In this document: positions 1 through 9,736 of the stretch, piece by piece
How positions within the stretch are numbered: the stretch's first letter is position 1
Layout of the letters: the number at the start of each line of letters is the position of its first letter
Assembly: GCA_036897485.1 (NCBI GenBank)
Contig: JAYMTF010001524.1
Coordinates: forward strand, 1-22,898
Reading direction: 5' to 3'
Length of the DNA stretch: 22,898 nt
From: Pelargonium nanum
Lineage: Eukaryota; Streptophyta; Magnoliopsida; Geraniales; Geraniaceae
Program-made: the position numbers and the translations under genes
The notes under the pieces: generated by a model
Told to the model about the DNA's origin: nothing
Databases searched by the model: none
What the model saw: only the letters and a program-made list of their open reading frames with translations

Positions 1-550
1 GATCACGAGACGTCAAGATCACAAGACCACGTCATCCAGGATAGCCAGACACAAGTTCAACACCTGTCGCATCATCAAACTACCACGTGGTGAGGCGACG
101 AAACGGACACGACATCAATTCAGATCAAGATTCGAACCAATTTTTCAGAGTCGAATCACTAACCTTTTCTTTTTAGATATGGCATAATGCCTTCTAAATA
201 TTTGTTACGGTCAGTGTTCTTCTAAATATTTGTTACTGTTAGTGTTGCTCATCCTCCCAGTGGTCCTCGGAGGAGAAAATGTGGGTTGATTTGGTGTTGA
301 TGTTGGTTGTTGTAATTGCTCTGCAATGGTGTTGAATATGTGATTATTGTGATCGATTTTTATTATAGAACTAGAGAGGATGATAAAGAAGAAGACGACA
401 ACGATGATGGATAGAGGAAGTAGAGACGAGAGAGAAGGGACTAGCCGTTGGGAAGAAGTATACGGTTCAACATTACAACAATATCAATTCAAAATTTCAA
501 TTCATTTATTAAAAAGGGGAGAGATATTTCAAAAAAGAAAAAAGAAAAAA
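1..550. other. Unassigned sequence at left edge
   Basis: No credible gene is seen here. The first 180 bases are of mixed composition and read through in places, but match no domain I recognise; they could be the tail of a retrotransposon. Bases 191-246 hold a 28-bp tandem duplication, listed separately. Bases 380-550 are purine-rich (GA-rich) and encode only a low-complexity basic reading frame, which I do not call a gene. Confidence 0.4.
191..246. repeat. 28-bp tandem duplication
   Basis: Two adjacent copies of a 28-bp unit beginning CTTCTAAATATTTGTTAC lie at 191-218 and 219-246. They differ at only two positions (CGGTC against CTGTT near the end of the unit). This is seen directly. It looks like a local slippage duplication, and no function is implied. 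Confidence 0.85.
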
Positions 551-1202
551 AGTGGAGCTAGTTAGGCTGCATTCTGCCCCCAAATATAGTTATTCTTTGA
601 GTTCTCTTCCGGTCTTCACCATAAACCTTTTCAACATGCCTAAATATTTTTCTCATTGGCTCAATGGGTTCCTTGCAAGATTTTGGTGGTCTAAATCGAG
701 TGGATCTAAAGGCATGCACTGGATTAAACGAAACATCCTTTTGCTGGCCCAAAGGAAAAGGAGGTTATACTGAACTTTTCAATCCAACTCTCCTTGCCAG
801 TCAATTCAAGAATTATCAACAACCCGAACTCTCTTATCTACAAAACCCTTGTAGCGAAATATGGAGTCCAAAATTCTCTCTGGAATGACAAAATTAAGTC
901 TCATAGTTCTTGGATTTGGAGAAGCTTATGCAAAGGCAGAGAATTCCTCATTGCAAATATGGACTGGAAAGTTAGAAATGGTCAAACCATCGTAATCTTT
1001 AAGGATATATGGCTCCCAAGCAGAATTCTTTCTCCCAACAATTTTCCGACTATTGCTGAATGAGATAAAGTTGATTCTTTTATTGACCAAAGTACAAGGA
1101 AATATATAGAGAGCTGACTTTATCAAAAATAATTTTCCCCCCAACTACAACTAATGAAATTATCTCTATTTCCGTTCAAAAAGAAGATTTATTGTTGACA
1201 AA

Positions 1203-1634
1203 TTGGAATGGGTGGATTCTCCAAACTACCAGTTTTCAGTTAAAAAAACCTACAACATTGGGATATCCTCCCTTGCAAACCAACCATCACCTCCTGCTAT
1301 CATAACCCCTTGGAAAAAGCTTTGGGGATCCAAAATTTCAGAAAAGTTCAAAGTTTTCTGGTGGAAAGCCTGTAATGAAGCTCTCTCTACATCTCTCTCT
1401 CTTTTAAAGAGAAATCTTTGTCAGAGTCCTTGGGCGAGATGTCAACTTGATCAAGAGTCAGTGGTCCATCTCCTCTTTCGCTGCAACATGAGTAAGTTAT
1501 GTTGGTTCTCCTCTCCATTAACTATCAGATCATACTCCATCAGATCCTACTCAGATGGGTTTCTCTCATCATTGATAAATGTATTCCTTCGGACAAGGAC
1601 TCCAATCGACTCTTGTTATGGAGCACAACTTTAG
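1203..1634 (+). pseudogene. LINE zf-RVT (zinc-binding) region remnant
   Basis: An open stretch of 143 codons carries the pattern of the zinc-binding region found after plant LINE reverse transcriptases. A FSVKKTY segment comes near its start, then WKKLWGSKISEKFKVFWWKA, and then a Cys/His part (RNLC, ARC, SVVHLLFRC). The order and spacing fit zf-RVT (established family pattern). The last ~40 residues look like out-of-frame sequence. It has no start of its own and is the middle of a broken ORF2, not an independent gene. Confidence 0.75.
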
Positions 1635-1838
1635 CCTGGGAAATTTGAAAGGAAAGAAACAACAGAATCTTCATAAATGAACCTTGCAACATAGGGAAGG
1701 TTCTTTCCGGCGCTAAGCTTCTAGTTGAAGACTTTGGCAAGATGTTTGATGAAAAGGATCGTATCAACATTCTTTATTAACCTCTTGATCCCCAACCTCA
1801 GATTAAGTGCTTCCAAGATATCCTTGGTTTAGAATCAG

Positions 1839-2192
1839 TTGAACGGGTTTCTCCTCTGTGATGGGTCTCTTAAAGATGGTAGTTCATGCATTGGTTGGGA
1901 GCTTCAAAATAGGAATGGATCTCCTTTAGCCAGATTCTGTAGTCCCTCTTCAGCTACAAGCGCATTTGGCGCTGAAGTGGAAGCTTTATTTGCAGCTTGT
2001 AATTTTATGATTAATTATAACATTCCTAATATATGTATTTTAACAAATTGTCTTATATTACACAGGGCGATCACTCGGCGTGATCTAGATTCGGGTATTG
2101 GTAGGGTAGAATGCAGGGCAGCAATGACGAACTTCATCCATGCAATTTTCAATTGCTCTCTTAATGACAAGCTTTTGATTGTAAATAGCTAG
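1839..2192 (+). pseudogene. LINE RNase H-like domain remnant
   Basis: This 117-codon frame matches the RNase H-like (RVT_3) domain that ends plant LINE ORF2. Near its start is LLCDGS, holding the first expected acidic residue. It is followed by GWELQNRNGSPLARF and FGAEVEAL, which holds the second acidic residue. At the third catalytic position, where the family normally has a TD pair, the sequence reads ILTNCLIL, so Asp is replaced by Asn. The ATG is probably not a real start. The domain follows the zf-RVT remnant at the expected distance and is judged non-functional. Confidence 0.75.
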
Positions 2193-3540
2193 TATCCTTG
2201 TTAGCCTGCTCATCTCCTGGCTACTAATGGTAGATCAGGATAATATAGTTCATAGTTGTGTTATAATTTCAACTTTGTATGACTTACCAATTATCTATGA
2301 AGTTCTAAGTTAGAATAATTTTTTTTTACCATTATCTTGTATAGAATGAAAACAAACCAATATTGATTTATTTATTTTCGAGCAAATGAACAAGCATCAA
2401 GTATAAGTTAAATCGAGTAAAATTAATTTGAATTCATGTCACATCATAATATATATATACTTTGCATTTGCAATGAGTATAGTTAAATATGATTTATAAT
2501 TTTTGGAAGTCATGTGCAATGCACATGATAAGAAAGAGTAAATTTCTGTCAAATTAACTAACGGAATGGGTCATGGTTAGTTTATGATATCTCAAAGTTA
2601 TAAAAATTAGTTAAGGGTAGTCAACGCAAAAGATGTTTAGTTCATGGTAGCCATCTGTAATTTTCATGAAGACGTGAGAATGAAAATCTCATTTCATGTA
2701 TCATAGGTGTTCACATATGTGCAAGTAAAAAAGGAATCATAATGGAAATGAGTGTGCTGTAATCCAAACACCATCAATGAAAATCTCATTCTCATTCTCT
2801 ATTTATTTTTTTATCTTCTATATTAATTCTTAATTCAAATGAATTAAGTGTGACATATGAACCAAGTTGACTTATAAATACTATAAACTTTAGATTAGTA
2901 CATTTGATGCAAGTGGAAATACATTGAAAAAGTCATAATGTAGAGCTCAAAGATATAAGTTAAGACTTCCGAACAATTTGTATTAATCTATCACTTATAA
3001 TAATCAAGCACTTTAGTTATGGTTTCAATAAGCATGGTTCTCAACTTGGATAGTTAATTTGTTGGCCCATCGATCATATTCCAATAACAACGACCATTAT
3101 GGAATAAGAAGTGCAAGTTTCCTATGTAAAATTGTAAAGCAAACAGTAATTTATATGGGCAATGAGATTTTTTGTAGCTGTTTATGTAATGCTCATTGAA
3201 GTATTATACTATGAAACAGCAAATCCTTGTAACTTTGAAAGTGTCAATTTCCCATAAAAGAAAGAAGAAAAAACTGTCAATTTGCCATTTGTTAAGTCCT
3301 TGAGACTCATGACTTGTGAAACAGCTTGTTCAACGACCAGAGCTAGCTACTGCTACACTGTTTTTATTATTTTTATGCACTTTGTGGCATTTTGTGTGCA
3401 ATGGTTAGTGTAAAATGGTGAGCAAGAGCAAGTGCAGGGACGGCAGGTTTTGCTTTGGGGTTGAAATATCAAGAAACTGCAAATACAAAACACTACTGTT
3501 ATAGCCTATTCATTGGTCATTTAATTCAGTATTGTTAATG
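2193..3540. other. AT-rich intergenic region upstream of the U-box gene
   Basis: No reading frame here shows a recognisable domain. The stretch is AT-rich, with short (AT)n tracts near 2447-2460. A 15-bp word, AATGAAAATCTCATT, occurs at 2679-2693 and again at 2776-2790. The part nearest 3540 presumably includes the promoter of the U-box gene, but I could not fix a TATA box or a start site. Confidence 0.5.
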
Positions 3541-3702
3541 CCTATTCTCTTTGTTTTATTCGCAAGACGGATCTTTCTTTAAACACATGATTCCAATCGA
3601 TCATCATCGATATAATGCTCCGGCATCTCCCATATTCCCTCTGTTTTCCCTCCTCTCCCGACATGGCTTCTCTCATCTCATGCCAAGATTGATTCAAACA
3701 AG

Positions 3703-3834
3703 GTATTCTTTTTCTTTTCCTTTCGCTTTTGATTGCATTAGAATCAGCTTTTCGGTTTTGAAATTCAAATTATTGGATAGATACATACAATTGTTCCTTC
3801 CTTTGTAGCATAATTGACTTCTTCTTTGTTACAG
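3703..3834 (+). other. Probable 5'-UTR intron of the U-box gene
   Basis: A donor in the context CAAACAAG|GTATTC and an acceptor TTGTTACAG|GTTGAAC after a T-rich tract define a plausible 132-bp intron. It sits between a leader exon of unknown start and the exon carrying the ATG at 3870. It contains T-rich sequence, as plant introns do. This rests on splice-site reading only and no transcript was available. Confidence 0.5.
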
Positions 3835-3869
3835 GTTGAACATAGAGAGAAAGTTTAGCACAAGGAGAA

Positions 3870-6800
3870 ATGGCATCATCATTGGAGGAGCTTCTTGCAG
3901 AGGAAGGGTTCCGAAGCACAAAATCGATGATGAGGTCAAGACCTTCCTTCCAAGAGCAACGCAAGTCGGGTCCTGCATCGGGTACTAAAGTTAGGACAGA
4001 GAGAGCAAGGTCTGATGTGTCCCGAAACATACCGAGAAGTGATAGTTCCAAGGGTAGGAGACCAAGTGATAAAAGGGATGGAACTTCCCAAGACAACAAG
4101 GAAAGGTACCAAGGAAGGAGTTCTAATCATATGCGCGAAAGCAAGAACCCTGAGGTCAATTATAGACAAGATTTTACTGAAAATGAGATAGTTGAGGTTG
4201 GAGAGGAAGAGGATGATGGGAGATATAAGGATATATACTCGAATGACGCGTATGGCTCGGGAAAAGGCAATGAAAATGTGATGCACAAAGAGAGGTCAGC
4301 TAAGGACGTTAAGCTGGCAAGAAGGCACAGCACCAGTACTTCTAACAAACACATGCCTGGACATGCTAGTTTCAATGATAACAGGAAAAGCATGAAACAG
4401 CCCGAGACCTCTCAGAATAGACTGAGTAGAGATCCGCGGAACAGCAAAAGCTTTGGAGGTAGTCAGAGTCAAAAGCGCGATGATTCTATGCAGACAGATA
4501 CAGAACTTGCCTTGGATAAAGTTGCCATTCGAGCCATGATCTCCATCCTTAGCGGGTACATTAAACGTTTTCTTAAAGATGAGGAGTTTCGTGCAGCCCT
4601 CCGACATAATAGTTTCTCTTCCCTTAGTTTTGCTGATCCCGAGGATGGCCTGAGCACTGAGAGCACAGCTATTGCCAACCTTGAGCAAGCAATAGGGACA
4701 GTGGAGAAAGCAGCTGAGGAGTCTGGAAGCGCGAGAGATTTGAAAAAAGCTTCTTTGCAGCTTAGTGTGATCACAGGTCTGAATTTACATGATTTGAAGG
4801 ATGGGTTTACGTCTGGAGTTCCGAATTCTAAGTTGTCAGCTTGTGCTCATCTATACCTGAGTGTGATATATAAGATACAGAAGAAAGACAGGATTTCAGC
4901 TAAGCATGTTCTGCAAGTTTTCTGTGATTTGCCATCTCAGGCAAGAACAGTTCTGTTGCCTGACTTGTGGGATCATCTATTTTCTCCACATCTTTCGCAT
5001 TTGAAGGTTTGGTACAATCAGGAAGCTGAATCGCTGCCAGACACGCCGACCAAACCTAGGAAACTAGCACTTCTCAACAAAGTGTACAATGAAATTCTTG
5101 ATTCGGGTACTTACCAATTTGCTGTTTACTACAAGGATTGGCTCACAGAAGGGGTTGAAGCTCCTTGCATCCCTTCCATCCTCGTTCCCTCAGTTTCTGT
5201 CCAAGGAGTTCAGCACGGAGGTTCACCAAGTCATTCCTCGGAGCTTGGTAGTCCATCTGGCCCCTACTCACCTCAGCCAATGGTGAGTAAAAAACTATAT
5301 GATGCTGTATTTAGCAGAACAAGTAAACCAGGAGTTGATGAGGTTCAAGATGATTGGGAGGCGGAAATCTTTGACAATGGTGTGAGAAGCTCGGATGGTT
5401 CTGTCGTTGAAGTGAAACAAACGTTGACTTGCTCTTCCGAAATAGTAAAATTTACAGATCAAGATATTGAAGATGCAAGTTCTCAAGATAATGCCATCCT
5501 TCCTGTAAGTAATATCTTTGTCCTGTATGCTTTTGCAGCTGATCACACACTTTATTTTCTTGGCATCTTCTTTGCTTTCATTGCTCTTCCGAATTCAGTG
5601 TTTGATACCTCAAAATGTGGCAGCAACTTATACATGTTTTTTCTTTTATGTGCAGTCAATCAGAACAAACCCGTCTTTTGAAGGTGAGTCAAAAGGAACA
5701 TGTTTGGATTCGATCTCCTTTTATATTTAGAGTCTTGCATTGTTGCTCATGATCGCGATTTCCCATTGCAGAGTCGCGTGGAAGTCACGAATACTTTGAT
5801 GAAGGATCCTACTTCTCTAGCATACCTCAGGACTTCATTTGCCCTCTGACTAAACAGTTGTTTGAAGACCCGGTAACCTTAGAGACTGGTCAGACATTTG
5901 AGCGCCTCGCCATTGGAGAATGGTTTGATGAGGGACACAGAACATGTCCAGTGACAGGAAAAAATTTGGAATGTCCAACTGTGCCACTTACTAACTATGT
6001 TCTCAAGCGCGTAATTGATAGTTGGAAAACCGAAAGGTGTAGGCACCTATTGGCTTTTGTGTCTCAGACCGTGGAGAGCTCAAGCACCGGCCAAGGCTTC
6101 AGACAGAGATGCGAAACAATGATTTTCATATTACAGCAGCTTCTCACTGCTTTCAGCAAAGAGGAGACAGCAACAAATGTCAAGCACCTTATCTCTCTTG
6201 GAGGCTTGCAGTTTCTCATTCGAATGTTCGAGCATGGAAATTTGGAAGAGAGAACACAAATATCAGCACTTTTGTCGGGTTGTATAAAAGCAGATGCAAG
6301 CTGTAGATACCAGATAGCGACGAACATTAACAAACAGTGCCTTCTTGAGCTGATGCATAGTCGGGAAGTGCAGGCAAGAACAAATGCTGTCCTTCTGCTG
6401 ACAGAACTGATTTGCCTTGGCAGGTAGAATTCGAATTCTAGTAGATATTAATATAATCAATCTTCGCACATCGATTCTTTACTCTTGCCTTCACTGATAC
6501 TGCAGAAAGAAAGAGGATGCATCATTTTTAAGTGGATTGCAGAAAGAACAGATAGTAAATACGATGCATACATTGCTCGTGTATCTCCAGAACTCTCCAC
6601 GCGAGCACAGACCCCTAGTTGCTGTACTTCTCTTGCACTTAGATCTTCTGGTATGCTCACTGAAGATTATTTGTATGTAATTTATGGATATAAGCTATAA
6701 CTTCAATGGTCATGTCATATCTGCATGAACATGTTTGATGAGAGAATCATGTTTAGCAGGTAGAACCTCAAAAGTACAGCATATACAGAGATGAGGCAGT

Positions 6801-8043
6801 TGATGCCATTACATTGGCTCTGGAGGACAGTTTAACTGACGAGAAGGTCCGAGAAAACTGTTGCAAAGCACTCCTTGTCTTGGGAGGACAGTTTTCTTCC
6901 TCGGGAAAGGTATTGACAGAGAGCTGGGTCCTAAAGCAAGCAGGATTTGATGGCGTTTGTGAAGTCAGTTCCCTCAACAATGAAGAAGACGGTTTACATG
7001 AAGATGACACTTTCCTACAGGTAAACGCTTCGTCAATCTTTATGCAATAGTTCACTTCAAAATTCTAAACAGAGATCATCCTTGAATAGGAAGTAATTTA
7101 GAAATTTATTGTGATGCCAAATGCAGGATGATGAAGAACAAGTGAATGACGAGTGGCTAGTGAAGGTCTCGTCTTCTCTGCTCAGTGATGGAAAAAGGTC
7201 ATTTCTGGAGACCATCTCAAAGAGCTTAGGTTCGGGAAATATAATCATGGTGAAAGTCAGTTTAACCACCGTGGCATGGTTGAGCTGTGCTCTCTCTTCG
7301 CTACCTGATGCCGAGTTCCAGCTCTCCGTCTTCTCAGCTCTCATCTCTCAGTTGAAACAAATCCTGGAAAATGATGAACTGGTTGAGCATAAGATTCTTA
7401 CTTCAATGTCTCTGCTCAACTTCAGCAAAGTCCCAGGTTACCAACTTTTGCTTACATATACATTATTCTACCATGATATCAAAAACAGAAGAAGCAAAGC
7501 CATTTGGCCATTATATGTAGCTCTTCTTTGGGGGAATCCATAGTGTTTAAGTCTGTTTGGGCAGTAGAAAGGTAGAAGAGGAATTCACCTTATATTATTC
7601 ACATAAAGAAAATGAAATCTATACAAATACAAGCACCCTATATAAGGAATATAATTCCTAAAGTAGAGCCATTAGATTCCTAATTTACAAAAATTAGAGA
7701 TAATTCTATCACTAGTTAAAGAATATTGTCACATCAAATAATGTGAAGTCACCACTTGAAATACTAGTTGGGTCTTCCATCTATCAGCTTAGTGACCCGT
7801 CTACCTTGCCTCCCGACTTAAGTCCACCTATCCACGTAAATACTAGTTAAGTCATCCACGTATCCCCTTAAACTTTTTGGTCGCAGTTAAGTTTAACGAA
7901 GTCCTATTCTCATGTATATTGCAGAATGCAGGGCCCTGCTAATGAAAATATCAGATGAGATTGGGGCGCCTCTACGAAGCCTTGCTGAAGTAACATGGAC
8001 AGCTAAGGAGCTGCACACCAGTATTTCTGGAGAAAATCTGTAA
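3870..8043 (+). CDS. U-box E3 ubiquitin ligase, LIN/CERBERUS-like, without WD40 repeats
   Basis: I read the coding exons as 3870-5504, 5656-5683, 5772-6423, 6506-6650, 6760-7020, 7127-7436 and 7925-8043. All introns are GT-AG, every phase joins, and the total is 3150 nt (1049 residues). Residues 1 to about 205 are basic, Ser/Arg-rich and probably disordered. A helical region conserved in LIN-type proteins starts near residue 210 (VAIRAMISILSGYIKRFL). The U-box is at about 573-640, with DFICPLTKQLFEDPVTLETG and the TCPVTG turn. Helical, armadillo-like sequence follows to the end. U-box proteins transfer ubiquitin from an E2 to substrates. Legume CERBERUS/LIN act in rhizobial infection and carry C-terminal WD40 repeats; this model ends without them, at LHTSISGENL. 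Family and U-box are confident; substrate and role are unknown. Confidence 0.9.
7437..7924 (+). other. Last intron of the U-box gene, with transposon-like insert
   Basis: This 488-bp intron is several times longer than the other coding introns of the gene (82-151 bp). Its donor (CCCAG|GTTACC) and acceptor (TATTGCAG|AATGC) give an exact phase-1 join. Bases about 7555-7740 look like an inverted LTR fragment of a Copia-type element. On the minus strand they give a CTTATATAGGG TATA-like segment followed by leader-like sequence. The word ACTAGTT recurs at about 7711, 7763 and 7842. The transposon assignment is an inference from composition and resemblance. Confidence 0.4.
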
Positions 8044-8584
8044 TCTAATGGTAAAGGGATTTTGATCTGGTTCACTTTTTTAATCTTTCAATCACAAATG
8101 TTGATCTGCTCAAGTTCACACTGAACAACAGACTACACTTCTGCAGAAATGTGAAGTTTTGACCCATGGATCAATTATATACCATCCCTAGGGGAAGCAA
8201 GTGATTTTGTACATCTTTGATAACTATAGAGTTATATATCCCAGCTCTCTGGAGTAATATTTTCTTCCATGTATATAACTAATTGGTTTTCCATTTTATG
8301 TGTTATGACTTATGAGTGTCCATTTATATCTTAGCGGGTTAAAGATATACTGTAAAATAAATATAGGAACACACTCTAGATATCATAAACTGATTAAGAA
8401 CATACACAAGACAGACGGTGGAGGTTCATACAGCTCCATTACGATACAACCTGCCTGATCTAAGGATGCAAGTTCATTACAAACAACTGCACGAAAACAC
8501 ACTATTTATCATGTACTGAAAGCCTAACATAAGGAGAAACAAACTGCACCTTGATTTCAGAACTTCCGCAGCAGCCAGACACCA
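8044..8584. other. Shared 3'-UTR region between convergent genes
   Basis: These 541 bases separate the stop of the U-box gene (+) from the stop of FAD2 (-) and must hold both 3' UTRs. An AATAAA on the plus strand at 8356-8361 could serve the U-box gene. A GATAAA on the minus strand at about 8504-8509 could serve FAD2. No other gene is visible. If the plus-strand AATAAA is used, the two transcripts would end close together or overlap. Confidence 0.5.
8356..8361 (+). terminator. Candidate poly(A) signal of the U-box gene
   Basis: A perfect AATAAA lies 313 bases past the stop codon at 8041-8043. Plant poly(A) signals are degenerate, so earlier AT-rich sites are equally possible. This is a candidate only. 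Confidence 0.3.
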
Positions 8585-9727
8585 TCAAAACCTGTTCCGG
8601 TACCAGAAAACGCCTTTGTCATCACCCTCGTCAGGCTCCACATACAGACACTCTTTTGCCTCCCTCCACATTGCCTTGATAAATGGAGTCCCGTCAAACT
8701 GGTAATACTCGCCCAGTATTGGTTTGATAGCATTGGTAGCCTCCATTGCATGATAATGTGGCATTGTAGAGAAGAGGTGGTGAGCCACATGTGTGTCTGT
8801 AATGTTATGGAACACTTTGTTCAACACACCGTAGTCTCTGTCCACAGTGGCCAAAGCTCCCCTCAGCCAGTCCCACTCGGAAGAGTCATAGTGTGGGAGG
8901 GAAGGGTGAGTGTGCTGCAAGAATGTGATCAGTACAAGAAAGCCATTCACAATAAGTAATGGAACCCCGTAGATGCATACAAGCCAAGCAAGTCCTTTTG
9001 CCATAGCAACCTGGTAAAGCACGTAAGTCACGGCCATGATGCCAGCATCTGAAAGGTAGATTTGAAGCCTTTCACGATCGGTGTATATGGGGCCATAGGG
9101 ATCAAAATGGCATGCAAAGCGATCATAGGGTCTGCCTGAAACATTAAAGGCTAAGTACAAAGGCCAGCCAAGAATGAGTGTAACAGCAAGAGTGAGGACA
9201 CGGCCTGGAGGATTGTTCAAGTGTTTCGAATACCAGGAGATTTTGGATTTGGGTTTTGGGACAAACACTTCGTCACGCTCAAGAGAACCTGTGTTAGAGT
9301 GGTGACGGCGGTGACTATACTTCCATGAGAAGTATGGGACCAAGAGGAAAGAGTGCAGGATGAGGCCAACTGTATCATCAACCCATTGATAGTCACTGAA
9401 GGCATGGTGTCCACACTCGTGGGCAATGACCCAAACGCCAGTGAGAACACAACCTTGGAAAGCCCAGTAGACCAGCCAGGCGAAGTAATTGAGTGGACTA
9501 GGGAGGAGGTGGAAGTAAGAGGTGGCAATGTAGTAGAAGAGGGAGGCCAAGGTTAGGTCGTAAACAACATAGGAGAACGAGCGGAGGAGGGAACGCTGAA
9601 AGCAATGAGGAGGGATGGCTTTCTTGATTTGGCCGAGAGTAAAAGGAGGTTTTGCACAAGGCACACGCCGGATTGGGTCTTTCTCAGACTTGTCATAAGG
9701 CACAGACATTCGGCCACCAGCTCCCAT
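8585..9727 (-). CDS. FAD2: Microsomal omega-6 (delta-12) oleate desaturase FAD2
   Basis: FAD2 inserts the delta-12 double bond into oleate on phosphatidylcholine, making linoleate in the ER with electrons from cytochrome b5. The single coding exon gives 380 residues; family members are about 383. The three histidine boxes that bind the di-iron centre are intact: HECGHH at 103-108, HRRHH at 139-143 and HVAHH at 313-317. Hydrophobic segments lie at about 53-72, 83-101, 118-133, 179-195 and 224-270. The C-terminus YRNRF fits the aromatic ER-retrieval signal of FAD2. The ATG at 9727 starts the conserved MGAGGRM; an in-frame ATG at 9832 lies in the leader intron and is not used. The residues around the His boxes are of ordinary desaturase type, not of the divergent acetylenase or hydroxylase type. 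No lesion is seen. Confidence 0.98.
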   Translation of the reverse strand: MGAGGRMSVPYDKSEKDPIRRVPCAKPPFTLGQIKKAIPPHCFQRSLLRSFSYVVYDLTLASLFYYIATSYFHLLPSPLNYFAWLVYWAFQGCVLTGVWVIAHECGHHAFSDYQWVDDTVGLILHSFLLVPYFSWKYSHRRHHSNTGSLERDEVFVPKPKSKISWYSKHLNNPPGRVLTLAVTLILGWPLYLAFNVSGRPYDRFACHFDPYGPIYTDRERLQIYLSDAGIMAVTYVLYQVAMAKGLAWLVCIYGVPLLIVNGFLVLITFLQHTHPSLPHYDSSEWDWLRGALATVDRDYGVLNKVFHNITDTHVAHHLFSTMPHYHAMEATNAIKPILGEYYQFDGTPFIKAMWREAKECLYVEPDEGDDKGVFWYRNRF

Positions 9728-9736
9728 TGTGCGAAC

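Larger units (their letters stand above)
620..2192 (+). mobile_element. Degenerate LINE (non-LTR retrotransposon), 3' half
   Basis: Successive reading frames, broken by stops and frame changes, give the usual order of a plant L1-type LINE ORF2 C-terminal half. About 628-880 matches the end of the reverse-transcriptase region, with ARFWWSKSSG then HWIK. About 880-1060 holds the linker with WKVRNGQTIVIFKDIWLP. The zinc-binding region (zf-RVT) follows, then an RNase H-like domain ending at 2192. The palm domain, endonuclease and ORF1 are absent, as expected for 5'-truncated LINE copies. Frame changes near 770, 890 and 1065-1200 make it non-coding. I could not define a target-site duplication or a clear poly(A) tail, so the 3' end is approximate. 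Confidence 0.85.

Noticed and set aside
1..180. Possible end of a Gypsy-type polyprotein at the left edge
   Set aside because: A phrase near 138-165 hinted at a retroelement tail, but no motif could be confirmed in any frame.
3551..3808. 85-codon open frame before the U-box gene
   Set aside because: It spans the proposed leader intron, is compositionally Phe/Leu-rich from pyrimidine tracts, and shows no domain.
5505..5681. The first coding exon of the U-box gene reads on for 59 more codons
   Set aside because: A strong GTAAGT donor at 5505 and an in-phase 28-nt exon at 5656-5683 lead directly to the U-box. The extension is hydrophobic, intron-derived sequence.
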